From Methanobacteriota archaeon (lineage in GTDB: Archaea > Altiarchaeota > Altiarchaeia > IMC4 > QMZM01), in NCBI GenBank assembly GCA_903930485.1, contig CAIYYO010000069.1:1-6937 (forward strand): a stretch of 6,937 nucleotides of DNA. Reading direction: 5' to 3'. Positions 1 through 4,968 of the stretch are shown piece by piece. A program made the translations under genes and the position numbers. The first letter of the stretch is position 1; every line of letters begins with the position of its first letter. The notes beneath the pieces were generated by a model that was not told the origin of the DNA, did no database searches, and saw only the letters and a program-made list of their open reading frames with translations.

Positions 1-464
1 CGCCCATCCAGGGGAATGCCTGACAGCAGCAGGTTGCAGCCGACCCATCCGCTTCTCCTGGCACTTGCAGCCAAAGGCTTGCGCTTTTCTATTATGGATT
101 CCGTAAAGAACGTTTTCGGAACGACGAGCAAATCTGAGACCATCCATCGAGCAGGGTCGTAATGCAGAAGGAAAAAATTAGGCGCAGCATCTTTTCTGAC
201 CGCCTCGATCATCTTGGAATATGCGCCGTCATTGATTCTTCCCGCGAGCGGCTTGCCCTGGCTTTTGAGCTGGAATTTTTCCTCGCATTCAGGGCAGAAG
301 AAATCCGCGACAGGGTTTCCAGTCTTGTAGGACTCCAGAGAATCCGACGAGCACGCAGGGCAGAACATCTCTTCCGAAAACCACTTCTCGGAAAGGCATC
401 GGACCCGCTGAGAATTGCTCTTATATCGGCTGAATACCTCGGAAGTGTCCCACGAAAGCTCCAT
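1..464 (-). CDS. DpnI-family methyl-directed type II restriction endonuclease, N-terminal part (runs off left edge)
   Basis: Reading from the ATG at 464 gives 154 codons without a stop before the window edge. The protein starts MELSWD and follows the S. pneumoniae DpnI / Dam-replacing family closely: Y-K-S-N-S-Q near residues 14-19; a four-cysteine zinc site (C35-x2-C38, C57-x2-C60); V-A-D-F (D54) and F-Q-L-K-S (Q65, K67) as the PD-(D/E)xK core; I-N-D-G-A-Y at 77-82; then K-P-L-A-x-x-A-R-R-x-G-W-x-G-C-N. DpnI cuts GATC when the adenine is methylated, so the likely role is destroying Dam-type methylated incoming DNA; no partner methylase is expected. In DpnI the core is D53-E64-K66; here the Glu is a Gln. 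The C-terminal winged-helix domain that also reads methyl-GATC would lie outside the window. It begins 26 bases after the preceding ORF; no SD is visible, and a weak TATA-like GATATTTGA lies about 32 bases upstream. The family call is firm; activity is inferred. Confidence 0.9.
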   Translation of the reverse strand, partial: MELSWDTSEVFSRYKSNSQRVRCLSEKWFSEEMFCPACSSDSLESYKTGNPVADFFCPECEEKFQLKSQGKPLAGRINDGAYSKMIEAVRKDAAPNFFLLHYDPARWMVSDLLVVPKTFFTESIIEKRKPLAASARRSGWVGCNLLLSGIPLDG

Positions 465-490
465 ACGAATAAAACTATTGACAGGAGAGA

Positions 491-811
491 TCAAATATCA
501 CTTTGGGCTCCTGCAAAGAAGCCAGCCACGAAATCGCGAAGGTCCCTTCTACAGATAATCTCCGTAATACCTGTTTCTTTAGCACACAAAGCTATAACAT
601 CGACGTCAGGTATTTGTTCGCCCCTTAGAAGAAACATAAACTCAAGCGCCTTCAAAGCTGCAGGATACGCTTTAATCAACTCCGACAATTCAGAAACAGG
701 ATCCTTAGAAGTCCTCAAACTGCCGAGCAAACATAAACCAACATTCATCGGCGAGACCTCTGCGACGATTTGGATCATATCTGACGGCAAGGAGTTGCTA
801 AAATGTTTCAT
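491..811 (-). CDS. small hypothetical protein (106 aa) upstream of the DpnI-like gene
   Basis: I do not recognise this protein. From the ATG at 811 it gives MKHFSNSLPSDMIQ..., with a mostly helical-looking middle (E-L-S-E-L-I-K-A-Y-P-A-A-L-K-A-L-E-F), no clear membrane segment and no obvious catalytic motif; it ends ...FFAGAQSDI. The frame is open 48 bases further upstream, but that extension is out of frame with the 78-aa ORF that appears to be coding there and reads as a hydrophobic artefact, so the ATG at 811 is preferred. The start lies inside the last codons of the 78-aa ORF (14-base overlap, no SD), which suggests translational coupling or a single gene split by a frame change. It is co-directional with dinB and the DpnI-like gene. 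Confidence 0.55.
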   Translation of the reverse strand: MKHFSNSLPSDMIQIVAEVSPMNVGLCLLGSLRTSKDPVSELSELIKAYPAALKALEFMFLLRGEQIPDVDVIALCAKETGITEIICRRDLRDFVAGFFAGAQSDI

Positions 812-1034
812 CGATCGATCTATTAGCCATAAGCAGATAAAAAGCGGGAACGTCATCATCAGGCAGTTGTTTTATCCGTTCCGCCAGTGGAGCAGTCATA
901 CGAAAAAGAGAGTCGTTTCGTTGTTCTTCGAGGAGTGGGCGGGTACGTTCACGCTTTGGGAGTTTCGGTTCAGGGATCCCGAGGACTATAACAGCGTGGA
1001 GTTCGTTAGGTCTGCGAAATACAAGATACGTCAA
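798..1034 (-). CDS. small hypothetical protein (78 aa) directly after dinB
   Basis: This ORF starts at a TTG 10 bases after the dinB stop. The sequence before the TTG contains TGAAGG with a 7-base spacer, a reasonable SD, which supports the start. The product (MTYLVFRRPNELHAVIVLG..., ending ...MANRSIDETF) matches no family I know. It has a hydrophobic N-terminal strand-like stretch, a basic middle (K-L-P-K-R-E-R-T-R) and an acidic P-D-D-D turn before the end. It overlaps the next ORF by 14 bases. Position and spacing suggest co-transcription with dinB. It could be the N-terminal half of one 180-residue protein together with the 106-aa ORF. The antisense strand is also open across this stretch, so coding status is probable, not certain. 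Confidence 0.5.
   Translation of the reverse strand: MTYLVFRRPNELHAVIVLGIPEPKLPKRERTRPLLEEQRNDSLFRMTAPLAERIKQLPDDDVPAFYLLMANRSIDETF
810..820 (-). repeat. GATC tandem repeat at the overlap of the two small ORFs
   Basis: The minus strand reads GATCGATCGAT, 2.75 copies of a four-base unit, immediately before and into the ATG of the 106-aa ORF. Losing one unit would join the 78-aa and 106-aa frames into one ORF (…ANRS-MKHF…). The unit is also the DpnI-family recognition core. The repeat is short, so slippage is only a possibility. Confidence 0.6.
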
Positions 1035-1044
1035 TAGATAGCCT

Positions 1045-2139
1045 TCACAGCCCGTAATCCGCCAGCGTCTTCTGTTTTTTCTCCTGTTTCCGATAAGACA
1101 GATTCGAGACCTTTACTCCTATCCTCCGCAGCGGCGTGGGATCGTCGTTCAGGAACTTTTTCAGCATGTTTTCCAGAATCGGAAGCTGCGCATTGATGTC
1201 CGTCGACGCCTCGATCGACTGGCTCCTGGTCTGCATCCCAAGGCGGTTGTTGATGGTTATCAGAGTCAGGGTTCGAAAAGACGTCCCGGCATTTATGAGT
1301 CTCTTTTGCAAATCCTCTGCCAGTTCCTTCACCTTTACGAAGGCTTCGCCGGCGTCGGATGTGTCCTGTTTAAGTGTCGCGATCCTTGAGAGCTGCTGCT
1401 TCTCCTTCTGCTCGACAGGCGATTCGTCGATGCCGAGAGATTTGTCGCGCAGGAGTTTGGCTTTGTTCTTTCCGAATTTTTCTTCCAGGGTATTCAATGA
1501 GTATCCTGCAAGGTCGCTGGCCGTCTTTATTCCCAGATCCTCGAGTTCGGCCTCGGTTTTCCCGCCTATTCCGTGCAGCTTACCGACAGGCAGGTCTTTG
1601 AGGAAATCGGCCTCGGTCCCGGGCAAAACCATGGTCAGTCCGTCGGGCTTCTTCCTCTTGCCCGCCATCTTGGAGACGTATTTGTTGGCGCCGATACCTA
1701 CCGAGCAGGTTACGCCTTCCTGCACCTTTATCTCCTGCTTGATCTCCTGCGCGATCTTTTCCGCGCACCCGTAGTCGCCGCGGCATGTTTCCGAGACATC
1801 TAGGTATGCCTCGTCTATCGAGACCTGCTGGAACCTATCGGCATGCTCCTCTAAGAGCTCCATTATTCTTTCCGACGTTTCCCTGTAATAATCCAGATCC
1901 GTCGGCAGGAATACGACATCATGGCCCTTGGCGGCGCGTTTCGCGTAAGCGATCGGCATCCCTGCCCTTATCCCGAGCTCCCTGGCTAAATAGTTCGATG
2001 TCGCCACCGCGCCTGATTCCTCGGTCCTTCCGGAGTAGACGCATACGACAACCGGCTTGCCCCGGATCTCGGGCTTTCTCAACTCCTCCAGCGAGGCGTA
2101 GAACGCGTCCAGGTCGACGTGGAGTATTATCCTGTCCAT
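1045..2139 (-). CDS. dinB: Y-family translesion DNA polymerase IV (DinB/Dpo4 type)
   Basis: A complete 364-residue Y-family polymerase, a normal length for archaeal DinB. It copies past damaged template bases without proofreading. Visible in order: catalytic D9 in H-V-D-L-D-A-F-Y with steric-gate Y14; the archaeal-type fingers segment V-Y-S-G-R-T-E-E-S-G-A-V-A-T at about 35-47; the second metal site S-I-D-E-A-Y-L-D (D109, E110); C-S-V-G-I-G-A-N-K at 145-153 and K-P-D-G; a helix-hairpin-helix thumb around 183-210 (L-H-G-I-G-G-K-T); and a little-finger domain from about 245 to 345. The tail QKTLADYGL resembles a PCNA-binding PIP box (Q-x-x-L-x-x-Y) but lacks the second aromatic residue. The ATG at 2139 gives the usual M-x-R-I-I-x-H-V-D start; a GTG three codons upstream (2148) has a better SD. 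It leads a minus-strand cluster and is divergent from alkD. Confidence 0.95.
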   Translation of the reverse strand: MDRIILHVDLDAFYASLEELRKPEIRGKPVVVCVYSGRTEESGAVATSNYLARELGIRAGMPIAYAKRAAKGHDVVFLPTDLDYYRETSERIMELLEEHADRFQQVSIDEAYLDVSETCRGDYGCAEKIAQEIKQEIKVQEGVTCSVGIGANKYVSKMAGKRKKPDGLTMVLPGTEADFLKDLPVGKLHGIGGKTEAELEDLGIKTASDLAGYSLNTLEEKFGKNKAKLLRDKSLGIDESPVEQKEKQQLSRIATLKQDTSDAGEAFVKVKELAEDLQKRLINAGTSFRTLTLITINNRLGMQTRSQSIEASTDINAQLPILENMLKKFLNDDPTPLRRIGVKVSNLSYRKQEKKQKTLADYGL

Positions 2140-2223
2140 TACAAACACGCAAGATACCTCGGCCTTAAGGCCGAGGACCTTGCGTTGATACCTCTTTGAA
2201 TTTTTAACATTTGCGTGTTTGTA
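2140..2223. repeat. 13-bp perfect inverted repeats flanking the dinB leader
   Basis: TACAAACACGCAA at 2140-2152 is repeated exactly, inverted, at 2211-2223, enclosing 58 bases that contain the dinB leader hairpin. The outer bases are TA on both sides, as expected for a miniature element with TA target duplication, but such a small element cannot be proven from one copy. It could also be an operator pair or RNA stem. The inner repeat touches the dinB ATG. Confidence 0.55.
2148..2184 (-). promoter_or_regulatory. hairpin over the putative dinB ribosome binding site
   Basis: Bases 2157-2176 are a perfect palindrome, CCTCGGCCTTAAGGCCGAGG. A lower stem, CGCAAG (2148-2153) with CTTGCG (2179-2184), extends it across a small internal loop. 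On the dinB transcript the 3' arm contains GAGGT (2160-2156), seven bases before an in-frame GTG at 2148. Four of those five SD bases are therefore paired, and the GTG itself touches the lower stem. This looks like a translational control element of the dinB leader; function is inferred. GAGGTATC also occurs a second time in the leader (2194-2187). Confidence 0.5.
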
Positions 2224-2231
2224 TATCATAT
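2219..2231 (-). promoter_or_regulatory. putative TATA box of dinB
   Basis: On the minus strand the sequence reads TATATGATATACA just after the 22-base hairpin. Initiation about 26 bases downstream would fall near 2200, giving a leader of roughly 50-60 bases that contains the SD-covering hairpin. Confidence 0.4.
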
Positions 2232-2253
2232 ACTCCGCCCTTTAGGGCGGAGT
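2232..2253. repeat. 10-bp-arm palindrome between the divergent dinB and alkD promoters
   Basis: ACTCCGCCCT and AGGGCGGAGT are exact inverted arms separated by TT. The palindrome lies between the candidate TATA boxes of the two divergent genes, so it could be a regulator site. The CCCTTTAGGG apex also resembles the subterminal hairpins of IS200/IS605-type elements, so a mobile-element relic is the alternative. A bidirectional terminator is unlikely because no T-run follows. Confidence 0.55.
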
Positions 2254-2270
2254 CTGTTGATTTCCCGGAT

Positions 2271-2279
2271 GATATATAG
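2271..2279 (+). promoter_or_regulatory. putative TATA box of alkD
   Basis: GATATATAG lies about 46 bases before the alkD ATG. Initiation about 26 bases downstream (near 2300) would leave a short leader carrying the SD at 2308-2315. Confidence 0.45.
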
Positions 2280-2307
2280 CACGTCCAAACCTAATACTCA
2301 ACCGGGA

Positions 2308-2315
2308 GAGGGGTG
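2308..2315 (+). promoter_or_regulatory. ribosome binding site of alkD
   Basis: GAGGGGTG sits five bases before the ATG at 2321. It is the clearest SD in the window and fixes the alkD start. Confidence 0.65.
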
Positions 2316-2320
2316 GAATA

Positions 2321-3034
2321 ATGGAAAAGAAGATGGAGGTGCTGTCCAGGATACGCGCGGACCTAAAAGCCACCGCCGACGAGAAGACAAAGACAAGCGG
2401 CATGCGCTTCTTCCGGGAAGAGGTGAAACTGTACGGCGTAAAGACGCCCACGGTTTCGAAGCTGGCCAAGGAATACTGGAAAGTAGTCGAGGTAATGGAC
2501 AAGAAAAAGATATTCGGCTTATGCGAAAGTCTTCTAAGTTCCGGTTACATGGAGGAATCCTTCATCGCAGCCAAATGGGCCTATTTCCTGAGGAAGATGT
2601 ACGAGCCCTCGGATTTCCAGGTCTTCGAATCATGGGTCGACCGATACGTCACAAACTGGGCGACGTGCGACTCCTTATGCAATCACGCTGTGGGCGAGTA
2701 CGTCGAAAAATTTCCCGAGAAGGTGGACGACCTGAAGAGATGGGCGAAGTCGGAGAACAGGTGGATGCGGAGGGCGGCCGCGGTGACATTGATCCTCCCT
2801 GCCCGCAGGGGCCTGTTCCTGAAAGATGTTTTCGAGATGGCGGACATCCTGCTCAAAGACAGGGAAGACCTTGTGCAGAAGGGCTACGGCTGGTTGCTGA
2901 AGGAGGCGAGCAAGCAGCACCAGAAAGAAGTCTATTCCTACCTAATGAAGAACAAGAAAGACATGCCGCGCACTGCACTACGGTACGCCATAGAAAAGAT
3001 GCCCGCGGAGATGAAGCAGAAGGCGATGGAGTGA
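2321..3034 (+). CDS. alkD: AlkD-type alkylpurine DNA glycosylase (HEAT-like repeats)
   Basis: The product (237 aa) is the length of the DNA alkylation repair family typified by Bacillus cereus AlkD. That enzyme removes positively charged alkylpurines such as 7-methylguanine and 3-methyladenine without flipping the base. The fold is all alpha helices in HEAT-like pairs. Its key residues appear at a constant offset of four: W113 and D117 in N-W-A-T-C-D (AlkD W109, D113) and W191 in G-Y-G-W-L-L (AlkD W187). R150/R151 in N-R-W-M-R-R-A-A-A-V match the conserved arginine region, and the family's closing R-x-A-L-R-Y-A-I-E-K lies at 217-226. All expected catalytic positions are present, so activity is likely. 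The start is set by a strong SD. It is transcribed away from dinB, so a repair gene and a damage-tolerance gene share one control region. Confidence 0.92.
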   Translation: MEKKMEVLSRIRADLKATADEKTKTSGMRFFREEVKLYGVKTPTVSKLAKEYWKVVEVMDKKKIFGLCESLLSSGYMEESFIAAKWAYFLRKMYEPSDFQVFESWVDRYVTNWATCDSLCNHAVGEYVEKFPEKVDDLKRWAKSENRWMRRAAAVTLILPARRGLFLKDVFEMADILLKDREDLVQKGYGWLLKEASKQHQKEVYSYLMKNKKDMPRTALRYAIEKMPAEMKQKAME

Positions 3035-3043
3035 CCTGGCAGG

Positions 3044-3053
3044 AAATATAAAG
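3044..3053 (+). promoter_or_regulatory. putative TATA box of the cupredoxin gene
   Basis: AAATATAAAG lies just after the alkD stop, its centre about 29 bases before the ATG at 3077. Transcription would start at or next to that ATG, implying a leaderless message and supporting this start over the in-frame TTG at 3059. Confidence 0.5.
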
Positions 3054-3076
3054 CCTCCTTGTCAATAGATATTGAA

Positions 3077-3442
3077 ATGGCAAAAACGGCAAATAAACGG
3101 GCGGTACTTTTAGCATCATTGACTCTAGTCTTCTTCTACGCAGGCTGCGTTCAGCAGGGACAAAACAACCCCGGCGCAACAACTGTTCCGGCAGGGCCGA
3201 ACACTGTGACAATAAAAGACTTCGCATTCAATCCGCCGCAGTTAACCATAAAGAAGGGCGACGCGGTGACATGGACAAACCAGGACTCGGTGCCCCACCA
3301 AATAGTCGCGGACTCGGGCGAATTCAAGTCGGAGATCCTTTCGCCGGGTCAGAGCTTCTCCCGCGTATTCAGTTCCGCAGGAGCGATTCCGTACCATTGT
3401 GGCATACATCCGTCGATGAAGGGCACGGTCACGGCTGAGTGA
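3077..3442 (+). CDS. cupredoxin (plastocyanin-like) copper lipoprotein
   Basis: The 121-residue product is exported and lipid-anchored by appearance: a basic start (K-x-x-x-K-R), a hydrophobic stretch at 9-21, then a lipobox Y-A-G-C with C24. A short Q/N/G/P linker leads to one cupredoxin domain (about 42-121): D-F-A-F-N-P, then W-T-N-Q-D-x-V-P-H (H74), and finally Y-H-C-G-I-H-P-S-M with C108, H111 and M114. These are the four ligands of a type I blue copper centre, so the protein should carry single electrons on the outer face of the membrane. The partner is unknown; a two-helix membrane protein follows after 6 bases. The start at 3077 is chosen because a TATA box is correctly spaced for leaderless initiation there. 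Confidence 0.88.
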   Translation: MAKTANKRAVLLASLTLVFFYAGCVQQGQNNPGATTVPAGPNTVTIKDFAFNPPQLTIKKGDAVTWTNQDSVPHQIVADSGEFKSEILSPGQSFSRVFSSAGAIPYHCGIHPSMKGTVTAE

Positions 3443-3448
3443 TGCCAA

Positions 3449-3676
3449 ATGGCTAATCCTATAGCGGCTTACATCATACAGCGGGTGTTCGGCATACCTC
3501 TGATTGTATACGGCGGGGTCTTCACCATCCTCTGTTTTCTTATAACGGCATCCATCGGCATACTCGTCCGGAAGGATAAATGGCCCTACTCCTTCAACTG
3601 GCACCTGGGAATGGCGTACTTCTCCCTGACCATTGCACTTGTGCATGCGTTGCTCGCGATAACCCTATATCTCTGA
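3449..3676 (+). CDS. small two-helix membrane protein (75 aa), unknown function
   Basis: I do not recognise the family. Two membrane helices are clear: about 16-40 (I-P-L-I-V-Y-G-G-V-F-T-I-L-C-F-L) and 52-74, joined by a short R-K-D-K-W-P-Y loop. The second helix has histidines at both ends, H52 and H66, 14 residues apart, a spacing seen in b-type cytochromes where one helix supplies ligands to two hemes. With one such helix per chain, heme binding would need dimerisation and is only a suggestion. The gene follows the cupredoxin stop by 6 bases and is almost certainly co-transcribed, so a membrane electron-transfer partner for the copper protein is a reasonable guess. Confidence 0.75.
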   Translation: MANPIAAYIIQRVFGIPLIVYGGVFTILCFLITASIGILVRKDKWPYSFNWHLGMAYFSLTIALVHALLAITLYL

Positions 3677-3780
3677 CCTATTCGTTAATGGTCGCTATCC
3701 TGTTCCCCTCTGCCGCGTTCTTGCCCGAGGCTATATATCCCTCTCGGAAACGATCTGCTAAAACGCGCATGACACATCGA

Positions 3781-3790
3781 TTTAAAAATA
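3781..3790 (+). promoter_or_regulatory. putative TATA box of the GNAT gene
   Basis: TTTAAAAATA lies with its centre about 38 bases before the ATG at 3823, placing initiation around 3811 and leaving a very short leader. An in-frame ATG at 3769 lies upstream of this box, which argues against it as the start. Confidence 0.45.
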
Positions 3791-3804
3791 ACATCTCTGT
3801 TATT
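3787..3804. repeat. short inverted repeat between the TATA box and start of the GNAT gene
   Basis: AATAAC (3787-3792) and GTTATT (3799-3804) are exact inverted arms with a six-base spacer, overlapping the end of the TATA box. Such a dyad could be a repressor site, but six-base arms in A/T-rich DNA can arise by chance. Confidence 0.3.
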
Positions 3805-3822
3805 ATTACCTGTCTAACAGAA

Positions 3823-4320
3823 ATGATCAAGCCCTGCACGGAAAAAGACTTCCGGGATATGCATAACATCATAAACGACGCGGCCCGAAGATACAAAGGC
3901 GTCATACCCGCCGACCGATGGAAGGAGCCCTACATGCCTATGGACGAACTGCTGCACGAGATCCGGGACGGCGTCATCTTCTGGGGATACTATTCGCCGA
4001 AGCTCGTCGGGGTGATGGGGATACAGGACAAAGGCGATGTGACACTGATACGCCACGCATACGTTGCGACCGCCGAACAAGGCAAAGGCATCGGCGGCGA
4101 ATTGATCGAGCTGTTGAAGGCTTCGAACGATAAACCGATGCTTATAGGCACATGGAAGGCGGCGACAATGGCGGTCAAATTCTATGAGAAGCACGGATTC
4201 ACGGAAGTGGATGAAGAGACGAAGAACCTCCTACTGAGGAAGTACTGGAATATCCCCGAAAGACAGGTTGCGACGTCGACGGTCCTTGCGGATGAGACGT
4301 GGCGGAACCTGGAGAAATAA
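3823..4320 (+). CDS. GNAT-family N-acetyltransferase
   Basis: The product (165 aa) is a single GNAT domain using acetyl-CoA. The pyrophosphate-binding loop is Q86-G-K-G-I-G91 following the beta strand H-A-Y-V-A-T; the C-terminal motif A-V-K-F-Y-E-K-H-G-F (117-126) is the usual GNAT closing signature. The N-terminus I-I-N-D-A-A-R-R-Y-K-G-V-I-P-A-D-R-W and the segment G-V-M-G-I-Q-D-x-G-D-V-T-L-I-R-H belong to a very conserved subfamily found in both bacteria and archaea, whose substrate is not known to me. The tail Y-W-N-I-P-E-R-Q-V-x-T-S-x-V-L-A-D is also typical of it. The start at 3823 is chosen because a TATA box precedes it; the frame is open further upstream. The gene ends 6 bases from the convergent membrane-protein gene. 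Confidence 0.88.
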   Translation: MIKPCTEKDFRDMHNIINDAARRYKGVIPADRWKEPYMPMDELLHEIRDGVIFWGYYSPKLVGVMGIQDKGDVTLIRHAYVATAEQGKGIGGELIELLKASNDKPMLIGTWKAATMAVKFYEKHGFTEVDEETKNLLLRKYWNIPERQVATSTVLADETWRNLEK

Positions 4321-4326
4321 AAAGGC

Positions 4327-4911
4327 TTATCCTCTTAGTATCGTCTTCGTCACAACATCGTTTACAAGCGAGGCGTATGTCAGGCACATCGAGAAGGTTA
4401 TGGCCCAGTAGTTTTTCAGAAGATACTGGCTGGTCAAGAACACGGCTATCAGGGCGGCCAGGCCTACAAGGATCTGGAGATGCCTTGCATTCTCGTCGGA
4501 AATGCATTCCTCGTCTATTACCTTCGCCCTGAAGAGCAGGTACATGAATACGGCACTGAGAACGTTCAGGGCCGGGAAGATCAGAAATATGTCGTTATGT
4601 TTTTGGAAGTGGATGAATGCATAGACGGCAACTCCCAAGTTGGTAATGATAACGAATAAGAGCATGAAATGTTTCATTATCTGAGGGGTCTCATTGCTCG
4701 ATAATGCGTAGTAGATGGCTGCTATGAGTCCTATCATGAAGAAAGATACGAACAAGGCATTTCTTATATCTCCCCCGCCCATATTGAGTATTATCTCCAC
4801 GATTTCTTTGTTGGTGGCAAGCAGTAGCAGGAACGTCGAGGCGGTAAGAAACAGCGTTACCTCGTTGTATCTCGGAACAAAACCAAGCCTTTGAAAGATA
4901 TTTTTATCCAT
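4327..4911 (-). CDS. six-helix integral membrane protein, unknown function
   Basis: I do not recognise this 194-residue protein. Hydrophobic segments suggest six membrane helices at about 17-33, 51-70, 80-101, 107-127, 145-165 and 167-187, with short loops and one acidic loop (D-E-E-C-I-S-D-E) near 133-140. No binding motif, cysteine pair or catalytic signature stands out. The gene converges on the GNAT gene with a 6-base gap and seems to be transcribed alone: on its own strand a TATA box lies about 35 bases upstream, giving a leader of only a few bases. A transporter fragment or a sensor membrane domain cannot be excluded. Confidence 0.7.
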   Translation of the reverse strand: MDKNIFQRLGFVPRYNEVTLFLTASTFLLLLATNKEIVEIILNMGGGDIRNALFVSFFMIGLIAAIYYALSSNETPQIMKHFMLLFVIITNLGVAVYAFIHFQKHNDIFLIFPALNVLSAVFMYLLFRAKVIDEECISDENARHLQILVGLAALIAVFLTSQYLLKNYWAITFSMCLTYASLVNDVVTKTILRG

Positions 4912-4940
4912 ATCTCGTTACATTATGATGTGTGCATTCC

Positions 4941-4950
4941 TTTATATACC
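4941..4950 (-). promoter_or_regulatory. putative TATA box of the six-helix membrane protein
   Basis: On the minus strand GGTATATAAA is preceded by a purine-rich GAGGA that could be a BRE. Its centre is about 35 bases before the ATG at 4911, consistent with initiation near 4918-4920. Confidence 0.5.
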
Positions 4951-4968
4951 TCCTCTTCATCGAAGACT

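Noticed and set aside
162..1037. A 291-codon open frame on the plus strand
   Set aside because: It lies antisense to the clear DpnI-family coding sequence for its first third, and its product is rich in Arg/Ser with no recognisable motif. It appears to be open by chance opposite the minus-strand genes, although this keeps the coding status of the two small ORFs below certainty.
2215..3051. A 278-codon plus-strand frame across the alkD gene
   Set aside because: It is a shifted frame of alkD, which has all AlkD catalytic residues and a strong SD; the alternative product is low-complexity Arg/Gly/Glu.
3242..3646. A 134-codon minus-strand frame opposite the cupredoxin gene
   Set aside because: It is antisense to a cupredoxin with a complete copper site and to the co-transcribed membrane ORF; its product is His/Arg/Tyr-rich with no motif.
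3678..3770. A 30-codon minus-strand ORF (MRVLADRFREGYIASG...) in the gap before the GNAT gene
   Set aside because: The peptide looks protein-like, but it has no SD and no family match I can name, and its length is well within chance. The 146-base gap is adequately explained by the GNAT promoter.
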